DNA of 43,095 bases from a virus, in the IMG/VR virus record IMGVR_UViG_3300044644_000409, positions 1-43,095 of that record; one strand, written 5' to 3'. The position numbers were made by a program, and so were the translations under genes. Below the pieces are notes generated by a model, which was not told the DNA's origin, did not search any database, and worked only from the letters and a program-made list of their open reading frames with translations. Position 1 is the first letter of the stretch. Each line of letters opens with the position of its first letter. Positions 21,906 to 27,712 of this stretch are shown in pieces.

Positions 21906-22745
21906 TTAATCACCACAGAAACAGGCAATAGCCTCATCGTCGAACGCAAACATATCGGTTTGCTGCTTGGTGTATTCCAGCATGGACGCGTAGGATGGCC
22001 GGTCTTTACGAAACACTTCACCATCTTTAATATGAGCATTAGTGATTGAGCTTTCCTGTGCCGCCCACCAAATTGCCCGCTCTGGCTTTTCTGAAATTAA
22101 AGACATGATCGACGACGCGCCCTTGAGGAAGCAGAGGTCGCAGTTTCCGTGGTACGTGACCCCGTCTATGTTGGGCAGCTCAAGGTCAAAATCCCGCGAA
22201 CGCCAGAAGTCGGCCACATCATGTTTACTGACGCTGGCCGTAGCCAAAGGCATAAACCTGGTGACACCTTTGCGGCCATCGGAAGGGTTTGCCCTGATCT
22301 TTGACACGCGGCGCGGCTCATCTGCCCGAATGCCAATCAGGTTATCCCATTCCGTCCAACCTATAGACTTGAGATACCGCTCAAAGGTCAGGATCTTTAA
22401 ATCAACCGTGCAGAATCTAGCAATTGGGTTGGGCAGGTAGTTTTTCTTTTGAATCAACGCCTCGAACGGCTCACCGTTGCGGCTGGCCGTCTCAAAGGTA
22501 ACAACCTCGAATGGCACCTCGGCATTGCGGTATTCCAACCAAGTGATGGGCACATTCCAGCGAACGGCGCATTCATTTACAAACCGTAAGGTGGCGTCGT
22601 CTTCTTTACCGGTGTTGGCAAACAACACAACGGCGTCCGCCGGCAGGCCATCATTGGCCTCCAATACCCGCCACAGCATATAGGCAGATGTCCGCCCGCC
22701 AGAGAATGAAATGCAGGTAGGACTGTCTATTTTGAATGGGTTCAT
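21906..22745 (-). CDS. PAPS-reductase-like PP-loop ATPase
   Basis: 279 residues of the phosphoadenosine phosphosulfate reductase / adenine nucleotide alpha-hydrolase fold. The PP-loop CISFSGGRTSAYML is at 11-24. Also VVLFANTGKEDDATLRFVNE, RFCTVDLKILTFERYL, GIRADEPRR, NCDLCFLKG and a C-terminal ACFCGD. The Cys-containing motifs suggest thiol or iron-sulfur chemistry. Such phage proteins are widespread, with a proposed role in nucleotide activation or sulfur transfer to nucleic acids; the substrate is not known. No DndA/B/D-type partners are visible here, so DNA phosphorothioation is not supported. A 160-nt leader precedes it. Confidence 0.8.
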   Translation of the reverse strand: MNPFKIDSPTCISFSGGRTSAYMLWRVLEANDGLPADAVVLFANTGKEDDATLRFVNECAVRWNVPITWLEYRNAEVPFEVVTFETASRNGEPFEALIQKKNYLPNPIARFCTVDLKILTFERYLKSIGWTEWDNLIGIRADEPRRVSKIRANPSDGRKGVTRFMPLATASVSKHDVADFWRSRDFDLELPNIDGVTYHGNCDLCFLKGASSIMSLISEKPERAIWWAAQESSITNAHIKDGEVFRKDRPSYASMLEYTKQQTDMFAFDDEAIACFCGD

Positions 22746-22905
22746 GTGTTCCTTGTAGGTTGTCGGCTACTCGCTGCACTGCTTACTATGCGCTTCACTT
22801 CAGAGTCACGCAGCATCCGCTTTCACCAACACGGCTGGGGACTGCACTTACAGTGAGAACTCGTCCCACGGCTTTGCAACGCCTCAATCCCCATGCGTCT
22901 TGATG
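22746..22905 (-). promoter_or_regulatory. 5' leader of the PP-loop gene
   Basis: 160 nt with no gene, between the 22906-22932 terminator and the PP-loop ATG. A nested hairpin is visible: GGGAC/GTCCC (22838-22842 with 22863-22867) around CACT-TAC-AGTG (22845-22855). No convincing sigma70 promoter was seen inside it. It may be a structured leader, but I could not match it to a known riboswitch. Confidence 0.35.
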
Positions 22906-22932
22906 AAAAAGGTGGGGTCACCAGGACCCCAC
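22906..22932 (-). terminator. Intrinsic terminator after the VRR-NUC gene
   Basis: Leftward reading gives an 8-bp perfect stem GTGGGGTC/GACCCCAC (22912-22932, 5-nt loop) followed by CTTTTT (T-run 22906-22910). The rightward strand lacks a T-tract. It lies about 40 bp after the stop of 22974-23261, so that gene would be transcribed largely alone. Confidence 0.72.
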
Positions 22933-22973
22933 TAAGAGGAACACATGAAAAGCGGCAACTGCTTACCGCCCCT

Positions 22974-23261
22974 TCATTTTATACCTTCCAGCAGCTCTAG
23001 CGCATCCTCCACAGATTTAACTACCATACAAAGGCCACCTTCCCACTCATCAAAGAACTTTTTCTCTGCTGGCGTAAGCGTTCTAGCCGATGGCGGCTTG
23101 TTTCCATCCTTGACTTCCAACAGGATCGTCTCCCCCCTAAACCCTACCAACAAGTCAGGTATACCATCGCCTTGACTGATGACTCTGACAGTAGCGCCGG
23201 CCTTACGCAGCGCGGTAACTATGTCGTTTTGGTTGTCGTCAATCCTGTTTGCTCGTCTCAT
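22974..23261 (-). CDS. VRR-NUC-domain nuclease
   Basis: 95 residues covering a complete VRR-NUC domain of the PD-(D/E)XK superfamily: ANRIDDNQNDIVTALRKAG, GIPDLLVGFRGETILLEVK (Asp in the PD position, Glu-x-Lys catalytic pair), then KPPSARTLTPAEKKFFDEW. Stand-alone VRR-NUC proteins of phages cleave branched DNA such as Holliday junctions, and this one probably works with the recombination genes across the divergent promoter at 23269-23312. Confidence 0.85.
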   Translation of the reverse strand: MRRANRIDDNQNDIVTALRKAGATVRVISQGDGIPDLLVGFRGETILLEVKDGNKPPSARTLTPAEKKFFDEWEGGLCMVVKSVEDALELLEGIK

Positions 23262-23268
23262 GGCTGAT

Positions 23269-23312
23269 ACTATATCACATATGTTGACAGGTGTGAATTA
23301 ACCTGTTACATT
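23269..23312. promoter_or_regulatory. Overlapping divergent promoters with shared operator
   Basis: Rightward: TTGACA (23284-23289), 17 nt, TACATT (23307-23312). Leftward: TTCACA (23292-23297), 17 nt, TATAGT (23269-23274). The inverted repeat ACAGGT...ACCTGT (23287-23306) covers the space shared by both promoters, so one bound protein could control the recombination operon and the VRR-NUC gene. The segment from GTGAAT to TACATTC is nearly identical to that of the 10029-10059 promoter. Confidence 0.7.
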
Positions 23313-23341
23313 CCTCTTCCCATTAACTGTTAGGAGAAGAG

Positions 23342-23515
23342 ATGAACTTCTGTCCCGATTGCGGAGTACCCAACCCCTCTGACATTCACACCTGTGTGGA
23401 GTACGAGAAAAAGATCAAGCCTGAATTGACGATTGAACAAGAGGTTGTGATTCTCAGAGAGATGATTGGCGAGCTGCAAGCCAAACTGCGAGAGCTGGAA
23501 CTGTGCGCAGCATAG
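23342..23515 (+). CDS. Small zinc-finger coiled-coil protein
   Basis: 57 residues: MNFCPDCGVPNPSDIHTC (a zinc-ribbon half CxxC plus a later Cys), then a charged helix EVVILREMIGELQAKLREL. AGGAGAAG precedes the ATG. First gene of the recombination operon, right behind the regulated promoter. Function unknown; a regulatory or accessory role for the downstream nuclease is possible. Confidence 0.68.
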   Translation: MNFCPDCGVPNPSDIHTCVEYEKKIKPELTIEQEVVILREMIGELQAKLRELELCAA

Positions 23516-23745
23516 ACCCCGAAGACGCCTACGAAGAATGGCGCTTACAAAGAGAGTTTGAAGAATATCAAAAAAGAAAGGCCATCGACAAGATGGGAAC
23601 ATTTAGGATCACAGATGAAAATTACAAACAAATACAACTTGCCCGACACGATTCTGAACGTGTTGGATCGCCCGACCTACAGCAAGGGGAAGGCACACAT
23701 CTCAGCGACGGAGTTGCTGAACAGTCCTCGGATCGTTCAGCTTAA
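23503..23745 (+). CDS. Possible overlapping small gene, GTG start
   Basis: 80-codon frame starting at GTG 23503. The first 30 residues (RSIDPEDAYEEWRLQREFEE) look like a genuine acidic helix and fill the 99-bp gap before the exonuclease. The last 43 codons overlap the exonuclease in another frame and look like a shadow sequence. Either a real small gene with a long overlap or non-coding; no strong ribosome site. Confidence 0.3.
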   Translation: MRSIDPEDAYEEWRLQREFEEYQKRKAIDKMGTFRITDENYKQIQLARHDSERVGSPDLQQGEGTHLSDGVAEQSSDRSA

Positions 23746-24490
23746 GCGCAAGTACTGGGAGTTCATTGAGACAGACGCCAGCGAAATGGTTTGGGCGCTG
23801 TTCGGGTCAGCAGTCCATAACATTTTGGAGCACGGCAAGGGTGAGAACCACATTGTTGAGCAACGCCTTGGGACTGACATTGACGGCTGGCGCTTGAGCG
23901 GTGCCATCGACTTACAGGAAGAAGACGAAGACGGCATCGGCATCAAGGACTACAAGGTGACCGGCGCTTGGTCGGTGATGAATGAGAAGCAGGATTGGCA
24001 CAACCAGCTCAACGTCTACGCCTACTTGGTAGAGAAAGAAGCCAAGAAGAAAGTCAAGTCTTTGCAGATCGTGGCCATCGTCCGAGACTGGGCGGCGCGC
24101 GACACAGTCAAAGAAAACTATCCTCAGTCACCCATTGCCACCATTGACATCCCTCTATGGCCAATGGATCAGCGAGAGCAGTACATCAAAGACCGCGTCA
24201 ACCTTCACAGTGCAGCGCACTTTGAGATGGAGACAAACGGAGAACTGCCATCATGCTCAGAGGAAGATATGTGGGAAAAGCCCACATCCTATGCCGTCAT
24301 CAAGGTTGGCGGCGTAAGAGCCAAGAGCGTTCACAAGACGCTTGAAGACGCTCAACACGCCCTCAATCAGTTGAAGGGATACAACTTGGAAGTCCGACAA
24401 GGCGAGCGTACACGTTGCGCAAAGTACTGCCAAGTCAGTGAATTCTGCACTCAATACAAACAATATCTTGAAACAAAGGAACAACCATGA
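23615..24490 (+). CDS. RecB/Cas4-like PD-(D/E)XK exonuclease
   Basis: 291 residues from ATG 23615 (AGGA 6 nt upstream); an earlier in-frame start at 23558 is less likely. Nuclease motifs in order: GSAVHNILEHG (His68), LSGAIDL (Asp99), IKDYKVTG (Asp112-x-Lys114) and HNQLNVYAYLVE (Gln131 motif). A C-terminal Cys set, CAKYCQVSEFC (268, 272, 278), recalls the metal or Fe-S cluster of Cas4/AddB-type nucleases, but the usual N-terminal fourth Cys is absent. Probably resects DNA to make single strands for the ERF protein encoded next. Confidence 0.82.
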   Translation: MKITNKYNLPDTILNVLDRPTYSKGKAHISATELLNSPRIVQLKRKYWEFIETDASEMVWALFGSAVHNILEHGKGENHIVEQRLGTDIDGWRLSGAIDLQEEDEDGIGIKDYKVTGAWSVMNEKQDWHNQLNVYAYLVEKEAKKKVKSLQIVAIVRDWAARDTVKENYPQSPIATIDIPLWPMDQREQYIKDRVNLHSAAHFEMETNGELPSCSEEDMWEKPTSYAVIKVGGVRAKSVHKTLEDAQHALNQLKGYNLEVRQGERTRCAKYCQVSEFCTQYKQYLETKEQP

Positions 24491-24642
24491 ACTGGGCGGC
24501 ATTCTTTGGATTAGCCTGCTTTGCCGCATGGCTCACACACATCTTCACTTGCTTTGCACAAAGCTTGTGGGGTTTTCTTGTCGCTGGCGCAATCATGTTC
24601 CCAATTGGGATATTGCACGGCTTCTATCTTTGGGTTAATTAA
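24487..24642 (+). CDS. Small two-span membrane protein
   Basis: 51 residues: MNWAAFFGLACFAAWLTHIF, then WGFLVAGAIMFPIGILHGFY. Two hydrophobic segments joined by a short turn, with few charges. The MNW.AFFG..CFAAW.THI...GAI.FPIG..HG pattern recurs in aquatic phages of this type. ATGA overlap with the exonuclease stop. Role unknown. Confidence 0.7.
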   Translation: MNWAAFFGLACFAAWLTHIFTCFAQSLWGFLVAGAIMFPIGILHGFYLWVN

Positions 24643-24653
24643 AAAGGAAAAAA

Positions 24654-25331
24654 ATGTCTGTCTATAGAAAACTGCAAGCGGCTCGCCTTGAGTTGATCAA
24701 CTCCGGCATCAAGAAGACCGGCCATAACTCCTATGGCGGCTGGAACTACTACGAACTGGGCGACTTCATCCCCACAGTCCACAAGCTGTTTGATGCTGCC
24801 GGCCTGTGCGGCGTGGTGACGTTTGGCGAAACAGCCACCCTCACCATATACGACACTGAGTTCACCGATCAGAAGATCGAGTTTGCCACCCCCATCGTCT
24901 ATGCTGAAGCGGCCAAGGGTCAGCCCATTCAGATGCTGGGCAGTACCCACACGTATTTGCGTCGCTACCTGTGGCTGCTGGCCATGGAGCTGGTTGAGGC
25001 TGACGCGGTAGATTCTGCGCAACAACAGGAACATGCTGCGCCAATCAAGATTGCACCAAAGCCTCCAGCCAAGATTGAGGGTAAAGAGGGTGCGTGGCAA
25101 CTGAAGATCAAAGCAGACCCCGAGGCCGATCTGCAAGACTGGATTGACACCGTAAAACAGGCGGTTGGGATTATGCTTGGCACCGCCAAGAACGAGAAAG
25201 ATGTAATGGACATCTTCAAGAACAACCGCGTCATCTTTGACCGCCTCAAAGCGGACAGCGTTGACGATCATGTTTCTGTGATGGCGGCATTCAAGAGTGC
25301 AAAAGACAGTTTTAAAAAGGAACCCGCATGA
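24654..25331 (+). CDS. ERF-family single-strand annealing protein
   Basis: 225 residues. The N-terminal 120 carry the ERF signature: VYRKLQAARLELINSGIKKT, GWNYYELGDFIPTVHKLF, ATPIVYAEAAKGQPIQMLGS and THTYLRRYLWLLAMELVEAD. A Pro/Lys linker (about 125-145) and a helical C-terminal domain follow. ERF proteins anneal complementary strands and mediate RecA-independent recombination in phages such as P22. It lies between an exonuclease and an SSB-like gene, the expected partners. Confidence 0.87.
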   Translation: MSVYRKLQAARLELINSGIKKTGHNSYGGWNYYELGDFIPTVHKLFDAAGLCGVVTFGETATLTIYDTEFTDQKIEFATPIVYAEAAKGQPIQMLGSTHTYLRRYLWLLAMELVEADAVDSAQQQEHAAPIKIAPKPPAKIEGKEGAWQLKIKADPEADLQDWIDTVKQAVGIMLGTAKNEKDVMDIFKNNRVIFDRLKADSVDDHVSVMAAFKSAKDSFKKEPA

Positions 25332-25642
25332 GCAATCAATACCCCAACAGCGGCAAGCTGTCCCACAACAAGTACAAGGCCGAGGGCGACAAGAAGCCCA
25401 ACTGGACTGGTGAGATCACCATGGATCGCAGCACACTGCGCCAGCTCATGGATGAACACACCGAAGACGACATCGTCATCAAGCTTAGCGGATGGGATAT
25501 GGCTGGCAACTATGGCCCATGGATACGCGTGTCATGGAACAACTACAAGCCACAGCCAAAGGAAAACCCCTACGTGCCGGCAGCCAAGCCAAAGGCTCCT
25601 CCGCAGGCAGAAGCAGATGATTCGGATGACGTACCATTTTAG
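25328..25642 (+). CDS. SSB-like protein with acidic C-terminal tip
   Basis: 104 residues: SGKLSHNKYKAEGDKKPNW, TGEITMDRSTLRQLMDEH, DDIVIKLSGWDMAGNYGPW, then a Pro-rich tail ending EADDSDDVPF. The terminal DD-V-P-F is the hallmark of single-stranded DNA-binding proteins, used to recruit partners. The body is shorter than a canonical OB domain and no SSB motif is clear, so this is either a divergent SSB or a protein mimicking its tip. ATGA-coupled to the ERF gene. Confidence 0.65.
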   Translation: MSNQYPNSGKLSHNKYKAEGDKKPNWTGEITMDRSTLRQLMDEHTEDDIVIKLSGWDMAGNYGPWIRVSWNNYKPQPKENPYVPAAKPKAPPQAEADDSDDVPF

Positions 25643-25649
25643 AATGGTA
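25632..25649. repeat. Inverted repeat flanking the SSB-like stop
   Basis: TACCATT (25632-25638) and AATGGTA (25643-25649) with a 4-nt loop that contains the TAG stop. A further ATACC at 25660-25664 continues the pattern. Followed by the HNH gene's ribosome site. No T-tract, so not a typical terminator; possibly an operator or the edge of an inserted HNH gene. Confidence 0.45.
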
Positions 25650-25680
25650 TACTTGAGACATACCTTTCTGGAGATTAGCT

Positions 25681-26154
25681 ATGAAGATATGTCGAGAGTG
25701 CAAAACAGAAAAGCCTCTTTTTGAGTTTTACAAACATGCAGCAATGTTGGATGGACACCTTAACAAGTGCATTCAATGTGTGAAAAGCAGAATCAAAAAA
25801 CATAGAGAGGCCAATTTAGAAAAAATTCAAGCTTATGACAAGGCGCGAGCAAATGCACCGCACCGAGCTCAGGCAAGAAAGGATTACTCAAAAACTGAGG
25901 CGGGTAAAAGAGCAAAGAAAAAAGCAATGGATTCGTATCGAGAAAAGTTTCCAATGAAACATGCAGCTCATGTCATAACAAGAAACTACATACGAGATGG
26001 GAAGCTAAAGGCAGAAACAGTATGTTCAATTTGTAAATCAACAAAGAAAGTAGAGGCACATCACGATGACTATACAAAACCATTGGACGTTAGATGGCTG
26101 TGCGAATCTTGTCACAAAGACTGGCATAGGCACAACAAAGCAATTTACGAATAG
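25681..26154 (+). CDS. HNH endonuclease
   Basis: 157 residues. The N-terminal zinc-binding part has two CxxC pairs (Cys4/7, Cys30/33), followed by a basic helical linker. The HNH core is VCSICKSTKKVEAHHDDYTK, then RWLCESCHKDWHRHN. Such free-standing HNH proteins in phages act as homing or DNA-processing endonucleases. The gene is visibly richer in A/T and Lys codons than its neighbours and has its own 38-bp upstream gap with an inverted repeat, both suggesting recent insertion. Confidence 0.83.
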   Translation: MKICRECKTEKPLFEFYKHAAMLDGHLNKCIQCVKSRIKKHREANLEKIQAYDKARANAPHRAQARKDYSKTEAGKRAKKKAMDSYREKFPMKHAAHVITRNYIRDGKLKAETVCSICKSTKKVEAHHDDYTKPLDVRWLCESCHKDWHRHNKAIYE

Positions 26155-26157
26155 ACC

Positions 26158-26577
26158 ATGAAGACGAGCCAATTCGAGGCCGTCAAAATGGCCATGAAGC
26201 AAGACAGGACGGGATACGTTCTGACCCTGTCTCTTCACCCCGACGACGTGCCCGACGAGATCTTGCGAGACTTTGTTGGTGCGCGATACCAGGTTGTGAT
26301 GGTGCGGCTAGGGGGTACCGATCAACCCATGATTCGGGAGCAGGAATACGCTCCTGATCCGGTAAAGATTGCCGGCATTCTTTGCCGCGACGTGGACTTC
26401 CATAAGTTCTTGGTGGAGACTGGGAACATCTTGGAGGCCACCGAGAAAGATACGATTGACTGGATGCGCAATGAATTTGGTATTGCCTCCCGAGCGGAGC
26501 TGAAGACAAACACTGAAGCCTCCCGCCACCTTTTCACCATTAACGAGGAATTTAAAGCATGGAAGCGAAACGTTTAA
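26158..26577 (+). CDS. Conserved phage protein of unknown function
   Basis: 139 residues: MKTSQFEAVKMAMKQDRTGY, VLTLSLHPDDVPDEILRDF, VGARYQVVMVRLGGTDQPM and a helical C-terminus with FGIASRAELKTNTEASRHLF. The TGYVLTLS.HPDD.P.EILRDFVGARYQVVMVRL core is common in aquatic phage recombination/early clusters; function unknown. Follows the HNH gene by 3 nt. Confidence 0.75.
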   Translation: MKTSQFEAVKMAMKQDRTGYVLTLSLHPDDVPDEILRDFVGARYQVVMVRLGGTDQPMIREQEYAPDPVKIAGILCRDVDFHKFLVETGNILEATEKDTIDWMRNEFGIASRAELKTNTEASRHLFTINEEFKAWKRNV

Positions 26578-26879
26578 TACCCTACTCAGTTCATTTGCGA
26601 GAAGACATTTACAACAAACTCAAGTTAGCAGCCGGCGAACGCAAGGCATCTTCTATGGTTCGCGATGCCATCACCATGATTATTGAGGGGGATGATGCCT
26701 ACACCAGCGGCTACAACAAGGGCTTGCAGGATGCCATCAAGGTGATCGAATCTGATTCGCTGGCTGCCGGTGTAACCGTCAATGATCGCAACGTGGCAGA
26801 GGGCTTGGTCGCAAGCGTTAATTGCATGATTGTCAAGAAGGAGAAGACCCGTGGCACGAAAAAAACCCGAGGGAATTGA
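26559..26879 (+). CDS. Ribbon-helix-helix DNA-binding protein
   Basis: 106 residues. RLIPYSVHLREDIYNKLKLA (beta strand and first helix) and ERKASSMVRDAITMIIEG (second helix) fit the Arc/CopG ribbon-helix-helix fold; a helical domain of about 60 residues follows. The start lies 19 nt inside the preceding gene. A plausible candidate for the repressor acting at the early inverted-repeat operators (inference). Confidence 0.72.
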   Translation: MEAKRLIPYSVHLREDIYNKLKLAAGERKASSMVRDAITMIIEGDDAYTSGYNKGLQDAIKVIESDSLAAGVTVNDRNVAEGLVASVNCMIVKKEKTRGTKKTRGN

Positions 26880-27048
26880 AGCCTTAGCAGCAAAGCCTGA
26901 GCCGCCATCCATTCAAGAGATTACCATGCTGGACTGGTTTGCGGCCTTTGCCTTGATGAGCGTAGGCCCCGATGTACATAGCGCAACGGCAGCGTCTAGG
27001 GCTTTTGATAGGGCAGAAGAAATGATGAAACAAAGGGAAAAACGATGA
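26851..27048 (+). CDS. Small protein, GTG start, paralogue of next gene
   Basis: 65 residues from GTG 26851, which has AAGGAG 9 nt upstream. Basic Pro-rich N-terminus (MARKKPEGIEALAAKPE), then SIQEITMLDWFAAFALMSVG and a helix ending EEMMKQREKR. The LDWFAA.AL core and the final helix resemble the next gene's LRDYFAGQALQG and ADAMLEAR, so the two are probable paralogues. Function unknown. Confidence 0.65.
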   Translation: MARKKPEGIEALAAKPEPPSIQEITMLDWFAAFALMSVGPDVHSATAASRAFDRAEEMMKQREKR

Positions 27049-27260
27049 TGGCATTTCCAGACCCACACAGGACAGACATTAAAGGCATGACCTTGCGCGA
27101 TTATTTTGCGGGGCAAGCCCTACAAGGGGCCATAGCACATGGTTTATTTAATTCAGAAAAGGCTGAAAAAGGCTACCCTGAATACTTGGCATTCTTGGCT
27201 TATGCCTATGCAGACGCAATGCTGGAAGCGAGGGGGATCGATGCCTCGACCAAAGTCTGA
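27045..27260 (+). CDS. Small conserved protein
   Basis: 71 residues: GMTLRDYFAGQALQGAIAHG, YPEYLAFLAYAYADAMLEAR. The pattern GMTLRDYFA.QALQG...YAYADAMLEAR is common in phages; function unknown. Its start overlaps the previous stop as ATGA. An in-frame ATG one codon later (27048) is possible. Confidence 0.7.
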   Translation: MMAFPDPHRTDIKGMTLRDYFAGQALQGAIAHGLFNSEKAEKGYPEYLAFLAYAYADAMLEARGIDASTKV

Positions 27261-27420
27261 ATTAACCAAGAGCGGAAAGACAATTGGAGTTCGAGTGACG
27301 CAAAGAGAGTACGAAGAGTTTATGAGGCTGGGAGGTAGCAAGTGGCTGCGCTATCAATTGGCCTTCAATTTGGAACACAAGAACCGTCATGAGCAAACAG
27401 CTAAAACGTTATCTCAATGA
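27241..27420 (+). CDS. Small basic protein, possible RHH-type
   Basis: 59 residues from ATG 27241 (GGGGG upstream). PRPKSELTKSGKTIGVRVTQ, REYEEFMRLGGSKWLRYQL: a strand followed by helices, as in small DNA-binding RHH proteins, but short and not decisive. Overlaps the previous gene by 20 nt and the next by 32 nt. Confidence 0.55.
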   Translation: MPRPKSELTKSGKTIGVRVTQREYEEFMRLGGSKWLRYQLAFNLEHKNRHEQTAKTLSQ

Positions 27421-27679
27421 AGTTGCCGATCTAGGGTGCATCCTATGCCTGCACCTTGGATACGGCCCCACGCCACCACAGCTACACCATCCAAGGAATG
27501 CTGCTGGCGGCGGAGAAAAAGCCTCTGATTGGTTGGTAGTGCCACTCTGCCCAGAACACCATACAGGCAAGTCCGGCCTGCACGGACTGGGCGGAAGTGG
27601 CTTCTACACCCGCTACAACCTTACCGAATGGAACCTTGTAGCGTTAACTATTGAGTATCACCACAAGTCCAAAAGTTAG
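27389..27679 (+). CDS. HNH-like nuclease of Ref/NinG type
   Basis: 96 residues. GCILCLHLGYGPTPPQLHH (CxxC then HH), ASDWLVVPLCPEHHTGKSG (CPEHH), then LHGLGGSGFYTRY. The layout CxxC..LHH.R...G....D...VPLC.EHH.G..GLHG matches small HNH proteins of the recombination-dependent Ref/Nin group. Last gene of the rightward operon; it probably cleaves recombination intermediates. Convergent with the polyvalent protein gene. Confidence 0.72.
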   Translation: MSKQLKRYLNEVADLGCILCLHLGYGPTPPQLHHPRNAAGGGEKASDWLVVPLCPEHHTGKSGLHGLGGSGFYTRYNLTEWNLVALTIEYHHKSKS

Positions 27680-27698
27680 AACTTGTAGGACAGTTATC

Positions 27699-27712
27699 CC
27701 ATAACGTTATGG
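27699..27712. promoter_or_regulatory. 14-bp palindrome CCATAACGTTATGG between convergent operons
   Basis: Perfect palindrome at the exact meeting point of the rightward recombination operon and the leftward late operon; it contains the TAA stop of the polyvalent protein gene. It shares 14 nt (ATAACGTTATGGAG) with the copy at the leftward early promoter. No hairpin loop or T-tract, so it is more likely a protein-binding site than a terminator. Confidence 0.55.

Noticed and set aside
21435-21931. Overlapping plus-strand frames of 82-92 codons in the gene-free region
   Set aside because: They overlap each other in different frames, lack convincing ribosome sites, look unlike any protein family and cross the terminator stem.
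21906-22745. DNA phosphorothioation (Dnd-type) system
   Set aside because: Only a PAPS-reductase-like protein is present; DndA, DndB, DndD or Ssp partners are not seen nearby.
24639-25271. 210-codon frame on the minus strand opposite the ERF gene
   Set aside because: Lies wholly antisense to a well-supported ERF gene, lacks a ribosome site and has no recognisable domain.
27689-27712. Bidirectional terminator between the convergent operons
   Set aside because: The palindrome has no loop and no T-tract on either strand.
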